Positions 15,802 through 23,205 are shown, numbered from the stretch's first letter. The stretch is 24,476 nucleotides of DNA from Pseudorhodobacter sp. (GCA_024641255.1 JAHEDL010000088.1:1-24476); one strand, 5' to 3'. The notes: generated by a model from the letters alone, not told the origin. Numbers and translations are program-made.

Positions 15802-16831
15802 CGACAATCGCCACTTTCATTGCGCCACCGCTTTCTGCCATTGCAAAAGCGGCATCCATTTCGCCCAAGCCGTAATGGTGGGTCACCATCGACTTTGCGT
15901 CAATCCGGCCATCGGCGATCATGTGCAGGGCGTCTTCGTAGTCTTTGCGCGCCAGACCAAAAGCGCCGGTCAGCCGCAGTTCTTCGTAGTGGATGGCGTT
16001 TACGTCCAAGGAACCAAGTTCGCCTTTGGAAAATCCGGCGAACAGGCTGACGCGGCCGCCTTTGCCGGCAAGCCCGACGGCTTGGGCCGCAAGTGCCGGG
16101 ATGCCGATGGCGCAAATGACCACATCGGCGCCAAGGCCGCGGGTTTCGCCGCGGATCGCGTTGCGCAGGTCGCCTGCGTTGGGGTCGATGACAACGTCAG
16201 CGCCCGCGGCAAGGGCGGCGTCGCGGCGGGCGGCGTTGGGTTCGCTGACGATGACGCGCGCCGCACCGCGCAGGCGGGCAAGCTTGGCGTGCAATGTGCC
16301 GATTGGCCCGGCCCCCAGAATCACAACGGTATCGCCCTGGCGCAGGTTGACCTTGTTCTGACCGTTCAGCACGCAGGCCAGCGGTTCGACCAAAGCGGCC
16401 TCTGCATGGCTGACGTGCGACGGTAAAACGTGGACGTTGCCCAGTTCCAACGCGCGGGCCGGGATGCGGATGTATTCGGCAAAAGCACCGTCGATTTCAT
16501 AGCCAATTGCCGCCAGATCGGGGCACAGGTTTTCACGGCCCCGGACGCATTGCGGGCACTGGCCGCAGGGAATCGCCGGGCAGACACCGACGCGCTGACC
16601 GACCTGAAAACCGCTTGCCGAATCCGCCTGCACGATCTCGCCGGAAAATTCGTGACCAATGATTGACGGATAGCGGATGCCCGCGGTTTTGCGGCCGCGC
16701 AGAACGCGAATATCGGTGCCGCAGATCGTAGCAGCTTTCACGCGCAGAATCAGATCGCCCGGTTCGGCGACCGGATCTGCAGCTACATCCAGAAACATCT
16801 GGTTTGGCGCTTTGAGTATTGCTGCCTTCAT
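15794..16831 (-). CDS. Zinc-dependent alcohol dehydrogenase (MDR, polyol/sugar type)
   Basis: A 345-residue medium-chain dehydrogenase. Catalytic zinc ligands are Cys37 ('TICGTD'), His60 and Glu61 ('GHEFSGE'). The structural zinc has all four cysteines (89, 92, 95, 103; 'CGQCPQCVRGRENLC'). The NAD-binding motif is 'VVILGAGPIG' in the second half. It resembles the sorbitol/threonine dehydrogenase branch and would oxidise a secondary hydroxyl of a polyol or sugar with NAD. ATG 16831 is preceded by GGGAGG; an in-frame extension to 16948 runs through the promoter region and was rejected. It is the first gene of an operon with the EryB-like enzyme and a SorC regulator, divergent from the PfkB kinase. 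Confidence 0.9.
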   Translation of the reverse strand: MKAAILKAPNQMFLDVAADPVAEPGDLILRVKAATICGTDIRVLRGRKTAGIRYPSIIGHEFSGEIVQADSASGFQVGQRVGVCPAIPCGQCPQCVRGRENLCPDLAAIGYEIDGAFAEYIRIPARALELGNVHVLPSHVSHAEAALVEPLACVLNGQNKVNLRQGDTVVILGAGPIGTLHAKLARLRGAARVIVSEPNAARRDAALAAGADVVIDPNAGDLRNAIRGETRGLGADVVICAIGIPALAAQAVGLAGKGGRVSLFAGFSKGELGSLDVNAIHYEELRLTGAFGLARKDYEDALHMIADGRIDAKSMVTHHYGLGEMDAAFAMAESGGAMKVAIVDA

Positions 16832-16851
16832 GGTCACCTCCCGTCGTGATG

Positions 16852-16886
16852 TGAACAAACTATATGGGTAAAATACAAATGCGCAA
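16852..16886 (-). promoter_or_regulatory. Promoter of the ADH-EryB-SorC operon with TGTTCA element
   Basis: On the minus strand a good -10, TATAGT (16864-16859), lies 16 nt from a weak -35, TTGCGC (16886-16881). TGTTCA (16857-16852) begins 1 nt after the -10, at the expected transcription start, a typical repressor position. Confidence 0.5.
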
Positions 16887-16985
16887 ATGATTTCTTCAAT
16901 ATTGTTGCGATGGATGGGGATGCTTTGCGGCGCATAGACTAAATTCAATCGGAAAAACGCAGGCTACACCGATTAAACAAAAGGT

Positions 16986-17014
16986 TTGACAAAGTATCAA
17001 ATGTTCAATTAAGT
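16986..17014 (+). promoter_or_regulatory. Promoter of the PfkB kinase operon with TGTTCA element
   Basis: A perfect -35, TTGACA (16986-16991), is followed after 17 nt by a weak -10, TTAAGT (17009-17014). TGTTCA (17002-17007) sits in the spacer, so a bound protein would exclude RNA polymerase. The start codon is 31 nt further on. Confidence 0.5.
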
Positions 17015-17045
17015 TTTGGGCAGCGACAGACGACGGGAGGATGGG

Positions 17046-17993
17046 ATGCGCTACGACTATGTCTCGGTGGGGTTCTACACCTTCGATTGTCTGGGCTGGC
17101 CGGTGGCCGAAATTCCGCCGGGTGGCGGCACTGTGTTTATCGAAGATCTGACCATGGCGGTTTCGGGCGCTGCGGGAACGGCGGCGATTGTGGCAGCCAA
17201 GCTTGGCCTGAAAACCCTTGCTGTGGGCGGCTATGGCCGCGACATGATGGGGGATTGGGCGGTGCAACGGCTGGAAAGCTTTGGCATCGACACGTCGGGT
17301 TTGCAGCGGTTGGAAGGGGTTCCAACCTCGAGTTCGATCGTGCTGACCCGCGCCGACGGATCGCGCCCGGCACTGCACCTGAAGGGCGCGACCGGGCATT
17401 TCGTGGTGGACCCGGCTGATTTTGATGCGGTGACGGATACCAAAGTGTTCCATCTGGGCGGCGTTGGCCTGATGGATGCGATGGACGGCGCGCGCAACAC
17501 CGCGCTTATGAAACACGCGAAGGCGCGCGGCTGTATCACCACGGTTGATATTTTCGCAGGCTCTGCGGCCGATCTGCCGGATGTTGATGCGGTGCTGCCT
17601 TACACCGACTATTTCATCCCGTCGGTCGAAGAGGCGCATGCGCTGACCGGGTTGACCGATTTGGATGACATGGCGCGGTTCTTTATGGATCGCGGCGCGC
17701 AGGCTTGCGTGTTTACGCTGGGCGGCGACGGGGCGTATTACCGCGACCGTCAGGGGCTTACCTTCCGAATCCCGGCGTATAACATCGACGTGCGCTGCAC
17801 CTGTGGCTGTGGTGATGTGTTCAACGCCGGTTTTGCCGCCGGGTTGCTGAACGGCATGAGCCCGCAGGATGCAGTGCGGTTGGCGCAGGCCAGTTCGGCG
17901 TTGAATGCGACCGGCCTTGGCAGCCAGGCTGGCGTGGTGTCGCTGCAAGATACGCTGGCGTTCATGCGGGCGTGTGAGGTGAAGGTGGCTTAA
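17046..17993 (+). CDS. PfkB-family carbohydrate kinase
   Basis: A 315-residue ribokinase-like (PfkB) sugar kinase. The N-terminal substrate region has 'GAAGTAAIVAAKLGLKTLAVGGYGRDMMG', and the middle has 'DYFIPSVEEAHALTG' and 'VFTLGGDGAYY'. The C-terminal signature reads 'TCGCGDVFNAGFAAGLL', where the catalytic Asp base lies in 'GCGD' (usually GAGD). Full length for the family. ATG 17046 is preceded by GGGAGG at 5-nt spacing; an in-frame start at 17016 lies over the promoter-leader and was rejected. It probably phosphorylates the sugar or polyol-derived ketose handled by this cluster, and its product could be the inducer sensed by the SorC regulators. The substrate cannot be read from the sequence. 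Confidence 0.9.
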   Translation: MRYDYVSVGFYTFDCLGWPVAEIPPGGGTVFIEDLTMAVSGAAGTAAIVAAKLGLKTLAVGGYGRDMMGDWAVQRLESFGIDTSGLQRLEGVPTSSSIVLTRADGSRPALHLKGATGHFVVDPADFDAVTDTKVFHLGGVGLMDAMDGARNTALMKHAKARGCITTVDIFAGSAADLPDVDAVLPYTDYFIPSVEEAHALTGLTDLDDMARFFMDRGAQACVFTLGGDGAYYRDRQGLTFRIPAYNIDVRCTCGCGDVFNAGFAAGLLNGMSPQDAVRLAQASSALNATGLGSQAGVVSLQDTLAFMRACEVKVA

Positions 17994-18103
17994 GGCCCGG
18001 CGTAAGACCAGCAAAGGCTTGCGGGTAAAAGCTTAACGCTCCATTGTGCACAAAGGCTGTCGGGCTATAGCATTGGTCCGACGCAAACGCGCAAGGGATC
18101 AAC

Positions 18104-19051
18104 ATGACGGCAGTAGACGTGACCGATGACGTAAAAACCCGGATTGCCTGGCTGTATTACGTCGAGGGCATGACTCAGGACGAGGTGGCAAACCTTGTTG
18201 GCATGAACCGGTCACGCGTGTTGCGGATTTTGGCGGCGGCGCGGCAGGATGGCACTGTGCAAATCCGGGTCACCACCCGCACGTCGCATTGCGTTGAGCT
18301 AGAGCGCGCGTTGGAGGACAGATGGAGCCTGACGCGCGCCATCGTCGTGCCAGAGCCGCAAGATGAATCGCAACTGCGTGCCATCATCGGTGCCGAGTTG
18401 GGCGCCTATATGTCGCAAGCGGTGACCAGCAACATGACCGTCGGTCTGGGCTGGGGCAAAACGCTGACCAGCGGCGTTCCGGCGATTGTTCCGCGCACGC
18501 CGGATGGGGTGCGGGTGTTGTCGCTGTTGGGTGGGCTGACGCGTGTGTCAGAGGTGAACCCGTCAGAATTTGCATGGCGGGTGGCGGATAAGCTGTCGGC
18601 TGAATGTTACATGCTGGCAGCCCCGGTCTATGCGCCCGACTCGCGGACCCGCGATGCGCTGATGCAGCATTCCGGTATTGCCGAGGTTTTCGCCCGCGCC
18701 CGTTCGCTGGATATGGCGGTGATTTCGGTGGGCGATCTGACGCCGCATTCGGTGTTTTCCGAATATGGCCTGCTAAGCCGGGAAGAGATTTCTTCGCTGG
18801 TCGATGCCGGTGCGGTCGGCGACGTGCTGTGCCACTTTGTGGATGCAGAGGGCAATCTGGTGGACCATCCGGTGAATAACCGGGTGCTGGCGGTGAACCC
18901 GATTGATCTGCGCGGCACGCGCAACATCGTGCTGGCGTCAGGCGGTTGGCACAAGCTGACGATCCTGCGCGCGGCGTTGAAAATGCTGCGCCCGACGGTT
19001 CTGATCGTTAACGAGCTGATCGCAGAGCGGCTTGCGGCAGAGCCGCGCTAG
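18104..19051 (+). CDS. SorC-family (EryD-like) sugar-binding transcriptional regulator, second copy
   Basis: A 315-residue SorC regulator. The helix-turn-helix is at about 23-45 ('MTQDEVANLVGMNRSRVLRIL'). A sugar-phosphate-binding domain follows, with 'TVGLGWGKTL' in the middle and 'LASGGWHKLTILRAALKMLRPTVLI' at the end. It is a paralogue of the regulator at 13241-14218: the two share the 'AW.YY.E.MTQ' start of the HTH, 'LVDHP.N.RV' and the C-terminal 'LASGG' segment. The recognition helices differ (MNRSRVLRIL against IGRVTVTRLL), so they may bind related but different operators. It lies 110 nt after the kinase gene on the same strand and is probably co-transcribed with it. Confidence 0.87.
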   Translation: MTAVDVTDDVKTRIAWLYYVEGMTQDEVANLVGMNRSRVLRILAAARQDGTVQIRVTTRTSHCVELERALEDRWSLTRAIVVPEPQDESQLRAIIGAELGAYMSQAVTSNMTVGLGWGKTLTSGVPAIVPRTPDGVRVLSLLGGLTRVSEVNPSEFAWRVADKLSAECYMLAAPVYAPDSRTRDALMQHSGIAEVFARARSLDMAVISVGDLTPHSVFSEYGLLSREEISSLVDAGAVGDVLCHFVDAEGNLVDHPVNNRVLAVNPIDLRGTRNIVLASGGWHKLTILRAALKMLRPTVLIVNELIAERLAAEPR

Positions 19052-19129
19052 CATTCGGCGCTTTGCGGTCTGCGGTTGATCCAGCGCGGCGCGGCGGCTA
19101 GGTGTGTTTTCGGAAAAAGGGAACACGCT

Positions 19130-19837
19130 ATGGTCGATACTCTGCCCGCCGCGCAGCCGGAACGCAAACGTGGCCATGGTGTGCGGCTTGCTTATGAAGT
19201 GCTGCGCGATGAGATCCTTGATCTGACGCTGCCGCCCGGTAGCCCGGTAGACGAAGCCACCTTGGCCGAGCGTTTCGCGATGTCGCGCACCCCGATCCGC
19301 GAGGCTTTGGTGCGGCTGGAAGGCGAGGGGCTGGTTGTCACGCTGCCGAACCGGTCGACCGTGGTGGCCAATATCGACTTTGCCAATCTGAACGCGTTTT
19401 TCGACGCGCTGACGCTGATGTACCGCGTGACGACGCGGCTTGCCGCCGAATTTCACAGCGACCCTGATCTGCAGCGTATTCGCGCGAAACAGGCGGTGTT
19501 TGCCACCGCGGTCGAGGCGGGGGATGAGTTGGCGATGATTGCCTGCAATCGCGATTTTCATGTGGCCATCGCCGAGGCCGGACGCAACGGCTATTACCTG
19601 CAGCTTTTCGCGCGCTTGCTGGATGAAGGGCGGCGGATTTTGCGGCTGTATTACTACCCCAGTTTTGAAAGCAGCCTGCCGCATCCCTATGTGATTGAAC
19701 ACGAAGCGATTATCGCCGCCGTTGCGGCGCGCGACATTGATCTGTGCGACAGGCTGGCCAGGGATCATGCTGACCGCATCGTGCAGCAAATTCGCGACAT
19801 GATCGCCCGCGATAGCCGCCGCGACATTCGGATTTAG
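19130..19837 (+). CDS. GntR-family regulator with FCD domain
   Basis: A 235-residue FadR-subgroup GntR regulator, probably controlling the hydroxyproline genes that follow. The winged HTH covers about 20-82, with 'DEATLAERFAMSRTPIREAL' at 41-60. The FCD effector domain has the expected metal-ligand pattern: Asn140/His144 in 'CNRDFHVAIAEAG' (Asn where many have Asp), His191 in 'EHEAIIAAV' and His213 in 'RDHADRIV'. ATG 19130 follows AAAAAGGGA. An in-frame extension to 19076 has no comparable ribosome site and was rejected. The TTGTCGACAA palindrome just downstream matches the TNGT..ACNA type of site bound by this subgroup. Confidence 0.87.
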   Translation: MVDTLPAAQPERKRGHGVRLAYEVLRDEILDLTLPPGSPVDEATLAERFAMSRTPIREALVRLEGEGLVVTLPNRSTVVANIDFANLNAFFDALTLMYRVTTRLAAEFHSDPDLQRIRAKQAVFATAVEAGDELAMIACNRDFHVAIAEAGRNGYYLQLFARLLDEGRRILRLYYYPSFESSLPHPYVIEHEAIIAAVAARDIDLCDRLARDHADRIVQQIRDMIARDSRRDIRI

Positions 19838-19883
19838 GCCAGCTTTACGCGGGGCGGGGTGGCTTTTGTGACGTTCGAAATTC

Positions 19884-19919
19884 TTGTCGACAAATAAAAT
19901 GCAAAGTTTATGCTATAAT
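19884..19919 (+). promoter_or_regulatory. Promoter and GntR-type operator of the hydroxyproline genes
   Basis: TTGTCGACAA (19884-19893) is a perfect 10-bp palindrome of the TNGT-ACNA form typical for FCD-type GntR proteins. A perfect -10, TATAAT (19914-19919), lies 20 nt beyond it. The -35 position (about 19891-19896, CAAATA) is poor, so the promoter may depend on an activator or be tightly regulated. The start codon is 43 nt downstream, behind AAGGAGG. Confidence 0.55.
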
Positions 19920-19962
19920 CATCTGATCCAGATTCGACCCCGTTCTTCGAAGGAGGCTCTTC

Positions 19963-20922
19963 ATGAATTCCAGCATTTTTTCGGGCACGATCCCGGCCCT
20001 GATGACGCCCTGCACCGCAGACCGCAGCCCTGATTTCGACAAGCTGGTTGAAAAGGCCAAAGAGCTTGTGCGGGTTGGCATGTCTGCGGTGGTGTATTGC
20101 GGGTCGATGGGCGATTGGCCGCTTTTGACCAATGAACAGCGGATGGAAGGCGTAGAGCGTCTGGTGGCCGCCGGGATTAAGGTTGTGGTGGGCACCGGGG
20201 CTGTGAACACCGCGACGGCTGTGGCGATTGCGGCGCATGCGCAAAAAGTCGGCGCGCATGGTCTGATGGTGATCCCGCGGCTGTTGTCGCGTGGCACGGT
20301 GCCTGCGGCGCAAAAGGCGCATTTCAAGGCGGTGCTGTCGGCCGCGCCTGACCTGCCTGCGGTGATCTATAACAGCCCCTATTACGGCTATTCGACCAAG
20401 GCCGACCTGTTCTTTCAGATCAGGGCAGAGCATCCGAACCTTGTTGGCTTCAAGGAATTCGGCGGCTTTGATGATCTGTCTTATGCGGGCGAGGCGATTA
20501 CCAGCGGTGACGACGCGATCAAGCTGATGATCGGCGTCGATACGGCGGTGTTCCACGGCTATGTGAACTGCAATGCCGATGGCGCGATTACCGGGATTGG
20601 CAATGTGTTCCCCAGTGAAGTGCTGCACCTGACGGCGCTGTGCAAGGCGGCGATGGCGGGCGATGCCGAGGCGCGCAAGCTGGCTTTCGAATTGGACAGC
20701 GCGATGCAGGTGTTGTCGAAGGTTGATGCGGGGCCGGATCTGGTGCTGTTCTTCAAGCATATGCTGGTGCTGCAAGGTGACGACGCCTATCGGCTGCATT
20801 TCAACGAAAGCGATGCGCTGTCGCCCAGCCAGAAGGGCTTTGTTGAAAAGCAATTCGCGCTGTTCAATGCGTGGTATGCGGATTGGTCGCAGCAGCCGAA
20901 CGTGTTGCAATACGCGGCTTAA
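19963..20922 (+). CDS. DapA-family deaminase, probably pyrroline-4-hydroxy-2-carboxylate deaminase
   Basis: A 319-residue dihydrodipicolinate synthase-like TIM barrel. The Schiff-base Lys164 lies in 'LVGFKEFGGF' and the catalytic Tyr136 in 'VIYNSPYYGYSTK'. 'GSMGDWPLLTNEQR' (47-60) replaces the 'GTTGE' of true DapA, which argues against lysine biosynthesis. Placed with a D-amino-acid-type dehydrogenase and a hydroxyproline epimerase, it most likely deaminates Delta1-pyrroline-4-hydroxy-2-carboxylate to alpha-ketoglutarate semialdehyde. ATG 19963 follows AAGGAGG. The family is certain; the specific reaction rests on context. Confidence 0.82.
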   Translation: MNSSIFSGTIPALMTPCTADRSPDFDKLVEKAKELVRVGMSAVVYCGSMGDWPLLTNEQRMEGVERLVAAGIKVVVGTGAVNTATAVAIAAHAQKVGAHGLMVIPRLLSRGTVPAAQKAHFKAVLSAAPDLPAVIYNSPYYGYSTKADLFFQIRAEHPNLVGFKEFGGFDDLSYAGEAITSGDDAIKLMIGVDTAVFHGYVNCNADGAITGIGNVFPSEVLHLTALCKAAMAGDAEARKLAFELDSAMQVLSKVDAGPDLVLFFKHMLVLQGDDAYRLHFNESDALSPSQKGFVEKQFALFNAWYADWSQQPNVLQYAA

Positions 20923-20934
20923 GGAGAAACGGCG

Positions 20935-22170
20935 ATGGGTCAGGTAATTGTCATCGGGGCCGGTGTTATCGGGCTTTCGGCGGCGCTTGCCGCCCAAGCG
21001 CGCGGGCTTTGTGTTACGGTGATCGACCGTGAAGGTCCGGCAGCGGGGGCTTCGGCAGGCAATGCCGGGGCCTTCGCCTTTACCGATATTTTGCCGCTGG
21101 CGTCGCCCGGAATTCTGAGAAAAGCGCCAAAATGGCTGTTGGACCCGTTGGGGCCGCTTTCGGTGCCGCCGTCTTATGCGCTGCAAATTGCGCCGTGGAT
21201 GTATCGGTTCTGGCGCGCTTGTTCGCCTCGGGCAGTGGCGCATTCAACCGTGGCGCAAACTGCGATGATGGATCTGTCGAAGGCAGAGTTAGAGCCGTTT
21301 TTGGCCACGTCTGGCACGCTGCACATGCTGGAAAAGCGCGGCAATTTGCAGGTTTACGAAAGTGCGGCGGAACTGAAAGCGTCGCTTCCCGGTTGGCAGG
21401 CGCGGGCCGACCATGGCATTGAATTTCAGCATCTGACCGCTGCCGAGATGGCCGGTTTGCAGCCGGGGTTAAGCCCGCAGTTTACCCACGGCACCTTTAC
21501 GCCGGGGTGGTATTCCATCGCCGACCCCAAGCTTTACACGCTCGCCTTGGCTGACCGGTTTCGCGCCGCTGGTGGGGAAATTCGGCGGGCCGAGGTGACG
21601 GCATTGGAGGCCGATGATGCGGGGGTGACCGTGCATTGCGCCGGGGCCGATGCGCTGCGCGCTGATCAGGTTGTGGTGGCGGCGGGGGCGTTTTCGCACC
21701 GCATTGCGCGCACATTGGCCGAGAAGATTCCGCTGGAAACTGAACGCGGCTATAATACCACCTTGCCCAGCGATGCGGTTGATCTGCGGATGCAGATTAC
21801 CTTTGGCGGGCATGGCTTTGTGATCAGCCGCCTGTCAACCGGCATCCGTGTTGGCGGGGCGGTGGAATTGGGTGGGCTGGCGCTGCCGCCAAATTACAAA
21901 CGATCCGAGGCGATGCTGAAGAAAGCGAAGGCGTTTTTGCCGGGGCTGAACCCTGCGGGCGGTGTGCAGTGGATGGGGTTTCGCCCGTCGCTGCCCGACA
22001 GCCTGCCAGCGATTGGCCGCGCCCGCGCCACGGCTCGGGTGATTTATGCCTTCGGGCACGGTCACCTTGGGCTGACGCAATCGGCAGGCACCGCGCGGCT
22101 GGTGGCGGATTTGCTGACCGACCAAACGCCTGCGATCAACATTACCGCGTTTTCGCCGCAAAGGTTTTAG
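20935..22170 (+). CDS. FAD-dependent D-amino acid (D-hydroxyproline) dehydrogenase
   Basis: A 411-residue DAO/DadA-type flavoprotein. The FAD motif 'VIVIGAGVIGLSAALAA' begins at residue 4. 'GAFAFTDILPLASPG' follows in the position where DadA proteins bind flavin and substrate, and the C-terminal 'GFRPSLPDSLPAIGRA' and 'YAFGHGHLGLTQSAGTARL' are diagnostic. In the hydroxyproline pathway it oxidises cis-4-hydroxy-D-proline to pyrroline-4-hydroxy-2-carboxylate, passing electrons to the respiratory chain. It begins 12 nt after the deaminase stop with an AAGGAGAAA site, and the epimerase gene begins 2 nt after its stop. The single-gene type is normal for alphaproteobacteria. Confidence 0.87.
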   Translation: MGQVIVIGAGVIGLSAALAAQARGLCVTVIDREGPAAGASAGNAGAFAFTDILPLASPGILRKAPKWLLDPLGPLSVPPSYALQIAPWMYRFWRACSPRAVAHSTVAQTAMMDLSKAELEPFLATSGTLHMLEKRGNLQVYESAAELKASLPGWQARADHGIEFQHLTAAEMAGLQPGLSPQFTHGTFTPGWYSIADPKLYTLALADRFRAAGGEIRRAEVTALEADDAGVTVHCAGADALRADQVVVAAGAFSHRIARTLAEKIPLETERGYNTTLPSDAVDLRMQITFGGHGFVISRLSTGIRVGGAVELGGLALPPNYKRSEAMLKKAKAFLPGLNPAGGVQWMGFRPSLPDSLPAIGRARATARVIYAFGHGHLGLTQSAGTARLVADLLTDQTPAINITAFSPQRF

Positions 22171-22172
22171 CC

Positions 22173-23174
22173 ATGGCCAACCATACCTTTCACTGCATTG
22201 ACGGCCACACCTGTGGCAACCCGGTCCGGCTGGTTTCGGGGGGCGGGCCGCGTCTTGACGGCGCCACGATGTTGGAACGCCGCGCGCATTTTCTGCGCGA
22301 GTTTGATTGGATTCGCACCGGGTTGATGTTTGAACCGCGGGGGCATGATATGATGTCGGGCAGCATTCTGTATCCGCCAACGCGGCCCGATTGCGATGTG
22401 GCGGTGCTGTTCATCGAAACCTCTGGCTGTTTGCCGATGTGCGGGCATGGCACCATTGGCACCATCACCATGGGGCTTGAAAATGGTCTGATCACGCCGC
22501 GCGAACCCGGCAAGCTTTCCATCGACACGCCAGCGGGCAAGGTGGACATCAGCTATGTGCAGAATGGCCGCTATGTTGACGAGGTGCGGCTGACCAATGT
22601 GCCGGGGTTCTTGCATGCCGAGGGCCTGACCGCCGAAGTCGAAGGCTTGGGCGAGGTGGTGGTGGACGTGGCCTATGGCGGCAACTTTTACGCCATCGTC
22701 GAACCGCAACGGAATTTCCGCGATATCGCGGACCATACAGCGGGTGCGCTGATCGGCTGGTCGCCAAAGCTGCGGGCGGCGTTGAACGCGAAGTACGACT
22801 TTGTGCACCCCGAGCATCCGGCGATTAACGGGCTGTCGCATATCTTGTGGACGGGCCAAGCCACGGTGGCGGGTGCCGATGCCCGCAACGCGGAGTTTTA
22901 TGGTGACAAGGCAATTGACCGCAGCCCTTGTGGCACGGGCACCTCGGCGCGGATGGCGCAGTTGGCGGCCAAGGGGAAGCTGGCGGTGGGCGATGAGTTT
23001 GTGCATGAATCCATCATCGGTAGTCTGTTCAAAGGCCGGATCGAGGCGGCGACCACCGTTGGCGACCGCCCGGCCATCGTGCCATCGGTGGCGGGATGGG
23101 CGCGGATGACGGGCTATAACACCATTTTCATCGACGACCGCGATCCGTTCGCGCATGGCTTTGTGGTGAAGTAG
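22173..23174 (+). CDS. 4-hydroxyproline 2-epimerase (proline racemase family)
   Basis: A 333-residue proline-racemase-fold enzyme. Both acid/base cysteines are present: Cys90 in 'MCGHGTIG' and Cys253 in 'SPCGTGTSARMA'. This marks a racemase/epimerase rather than the trans-3-hydroxyproline dehydratases, which replace the first Cys. 'DGHTCGNPVRLV' at the N-terminus and 'HESIIGSLFKGRI' near the end are also typical of hydroxyproline epimerases. It converts trans-4-hydroxy-L-proline to cis-4-hydroxy-D-proline, the substrate of the dehydrogenase encoded just before it. The start ATG lies 2 nt after that gene's stop. Specificity for hydroxyproline over proline is inferred from the neighbours and motif wording. 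Confidence 0.87.
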   Translation: MANHTFHCIDGHTCGNPVRLVSGGGPRLDGATMLERRAHFLREFDWIRTGLMFEPRGHDMMSGSILYPPTRPDCDVAVLFIETSGCLPMCGHGTIGTITMGLENGLITPREPGKLSIDTPAGKVDISYVQNGRYVDEVRLTNVPGFLHAEGLTAEVEGLGEVVVDVAYGGNFYAIVEPQRNFRDIADHTAGALIGWSPKLRAALNAKYDFVHPEHPAINGLSHILWTGQATVAGADARNAEFYGDKAIDRSPCGTGTSARMAQLAAKGKLAVGDEFVHESIIGSLFKGRIEAATTVGDRPAIVPSVAGWARMTGYNTIFIDDRDPFAHGFVVK

Positions 23175-23198
23175 CCGCTTGGCCTGCAGGCCAAGCGG
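23175..23198. terminator. 24-bp perfect palindrome between convergent genes
   Basis: CCGCTTGGCCTG (23175-23186) is directly followed by its reverse complement (23187-23198), giving a 10-bp stem with a TGCA loop in RNA. It starts right after the epimerase stop and lies 8 nt from the RTX stop, so it can serve both converging transcripts. Neither side has a T-run, so it may be a weak terminator or a 3'-end-protecting hairpin. Confidence 0.6.
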
Positions 23199-23205
23199 GT
23201 GCGGA

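Larger units (their letters stand above)
16832..17045. other. Divergent AT-rich promoter region between ADH and PfkB genes
   Basis: This 214-nt gap separates two divergent start codons. It is AT-rich and contains promoters for both directions plus two TGTTCA/TGAACA elements (16852-16857 and 17002-17007). I see no coding frame of its own. Confidence 0.6.

Noticed and set aside
19838..19870. Possible terminator after the GntR gene (GCCA...TGGC followed by TTTT)
   Set aside because: Only four base pairs pair well; the stem is too weak to claim.
19963..20922. Dihydrodipicolinate synthase for lysine synthesis
   Set aside because: The GTTGE-type motif of DapA is replaced, and the gene lies in a hydroxyproline module.
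19834..21243. 469-codon minus-strand frame opposite the deaminase and dehydrogenase genes
   Set aside because: It spans two clear plus-strand genes with catalytic motifs; its own product is rich in Arg, His and Gln without motifs.
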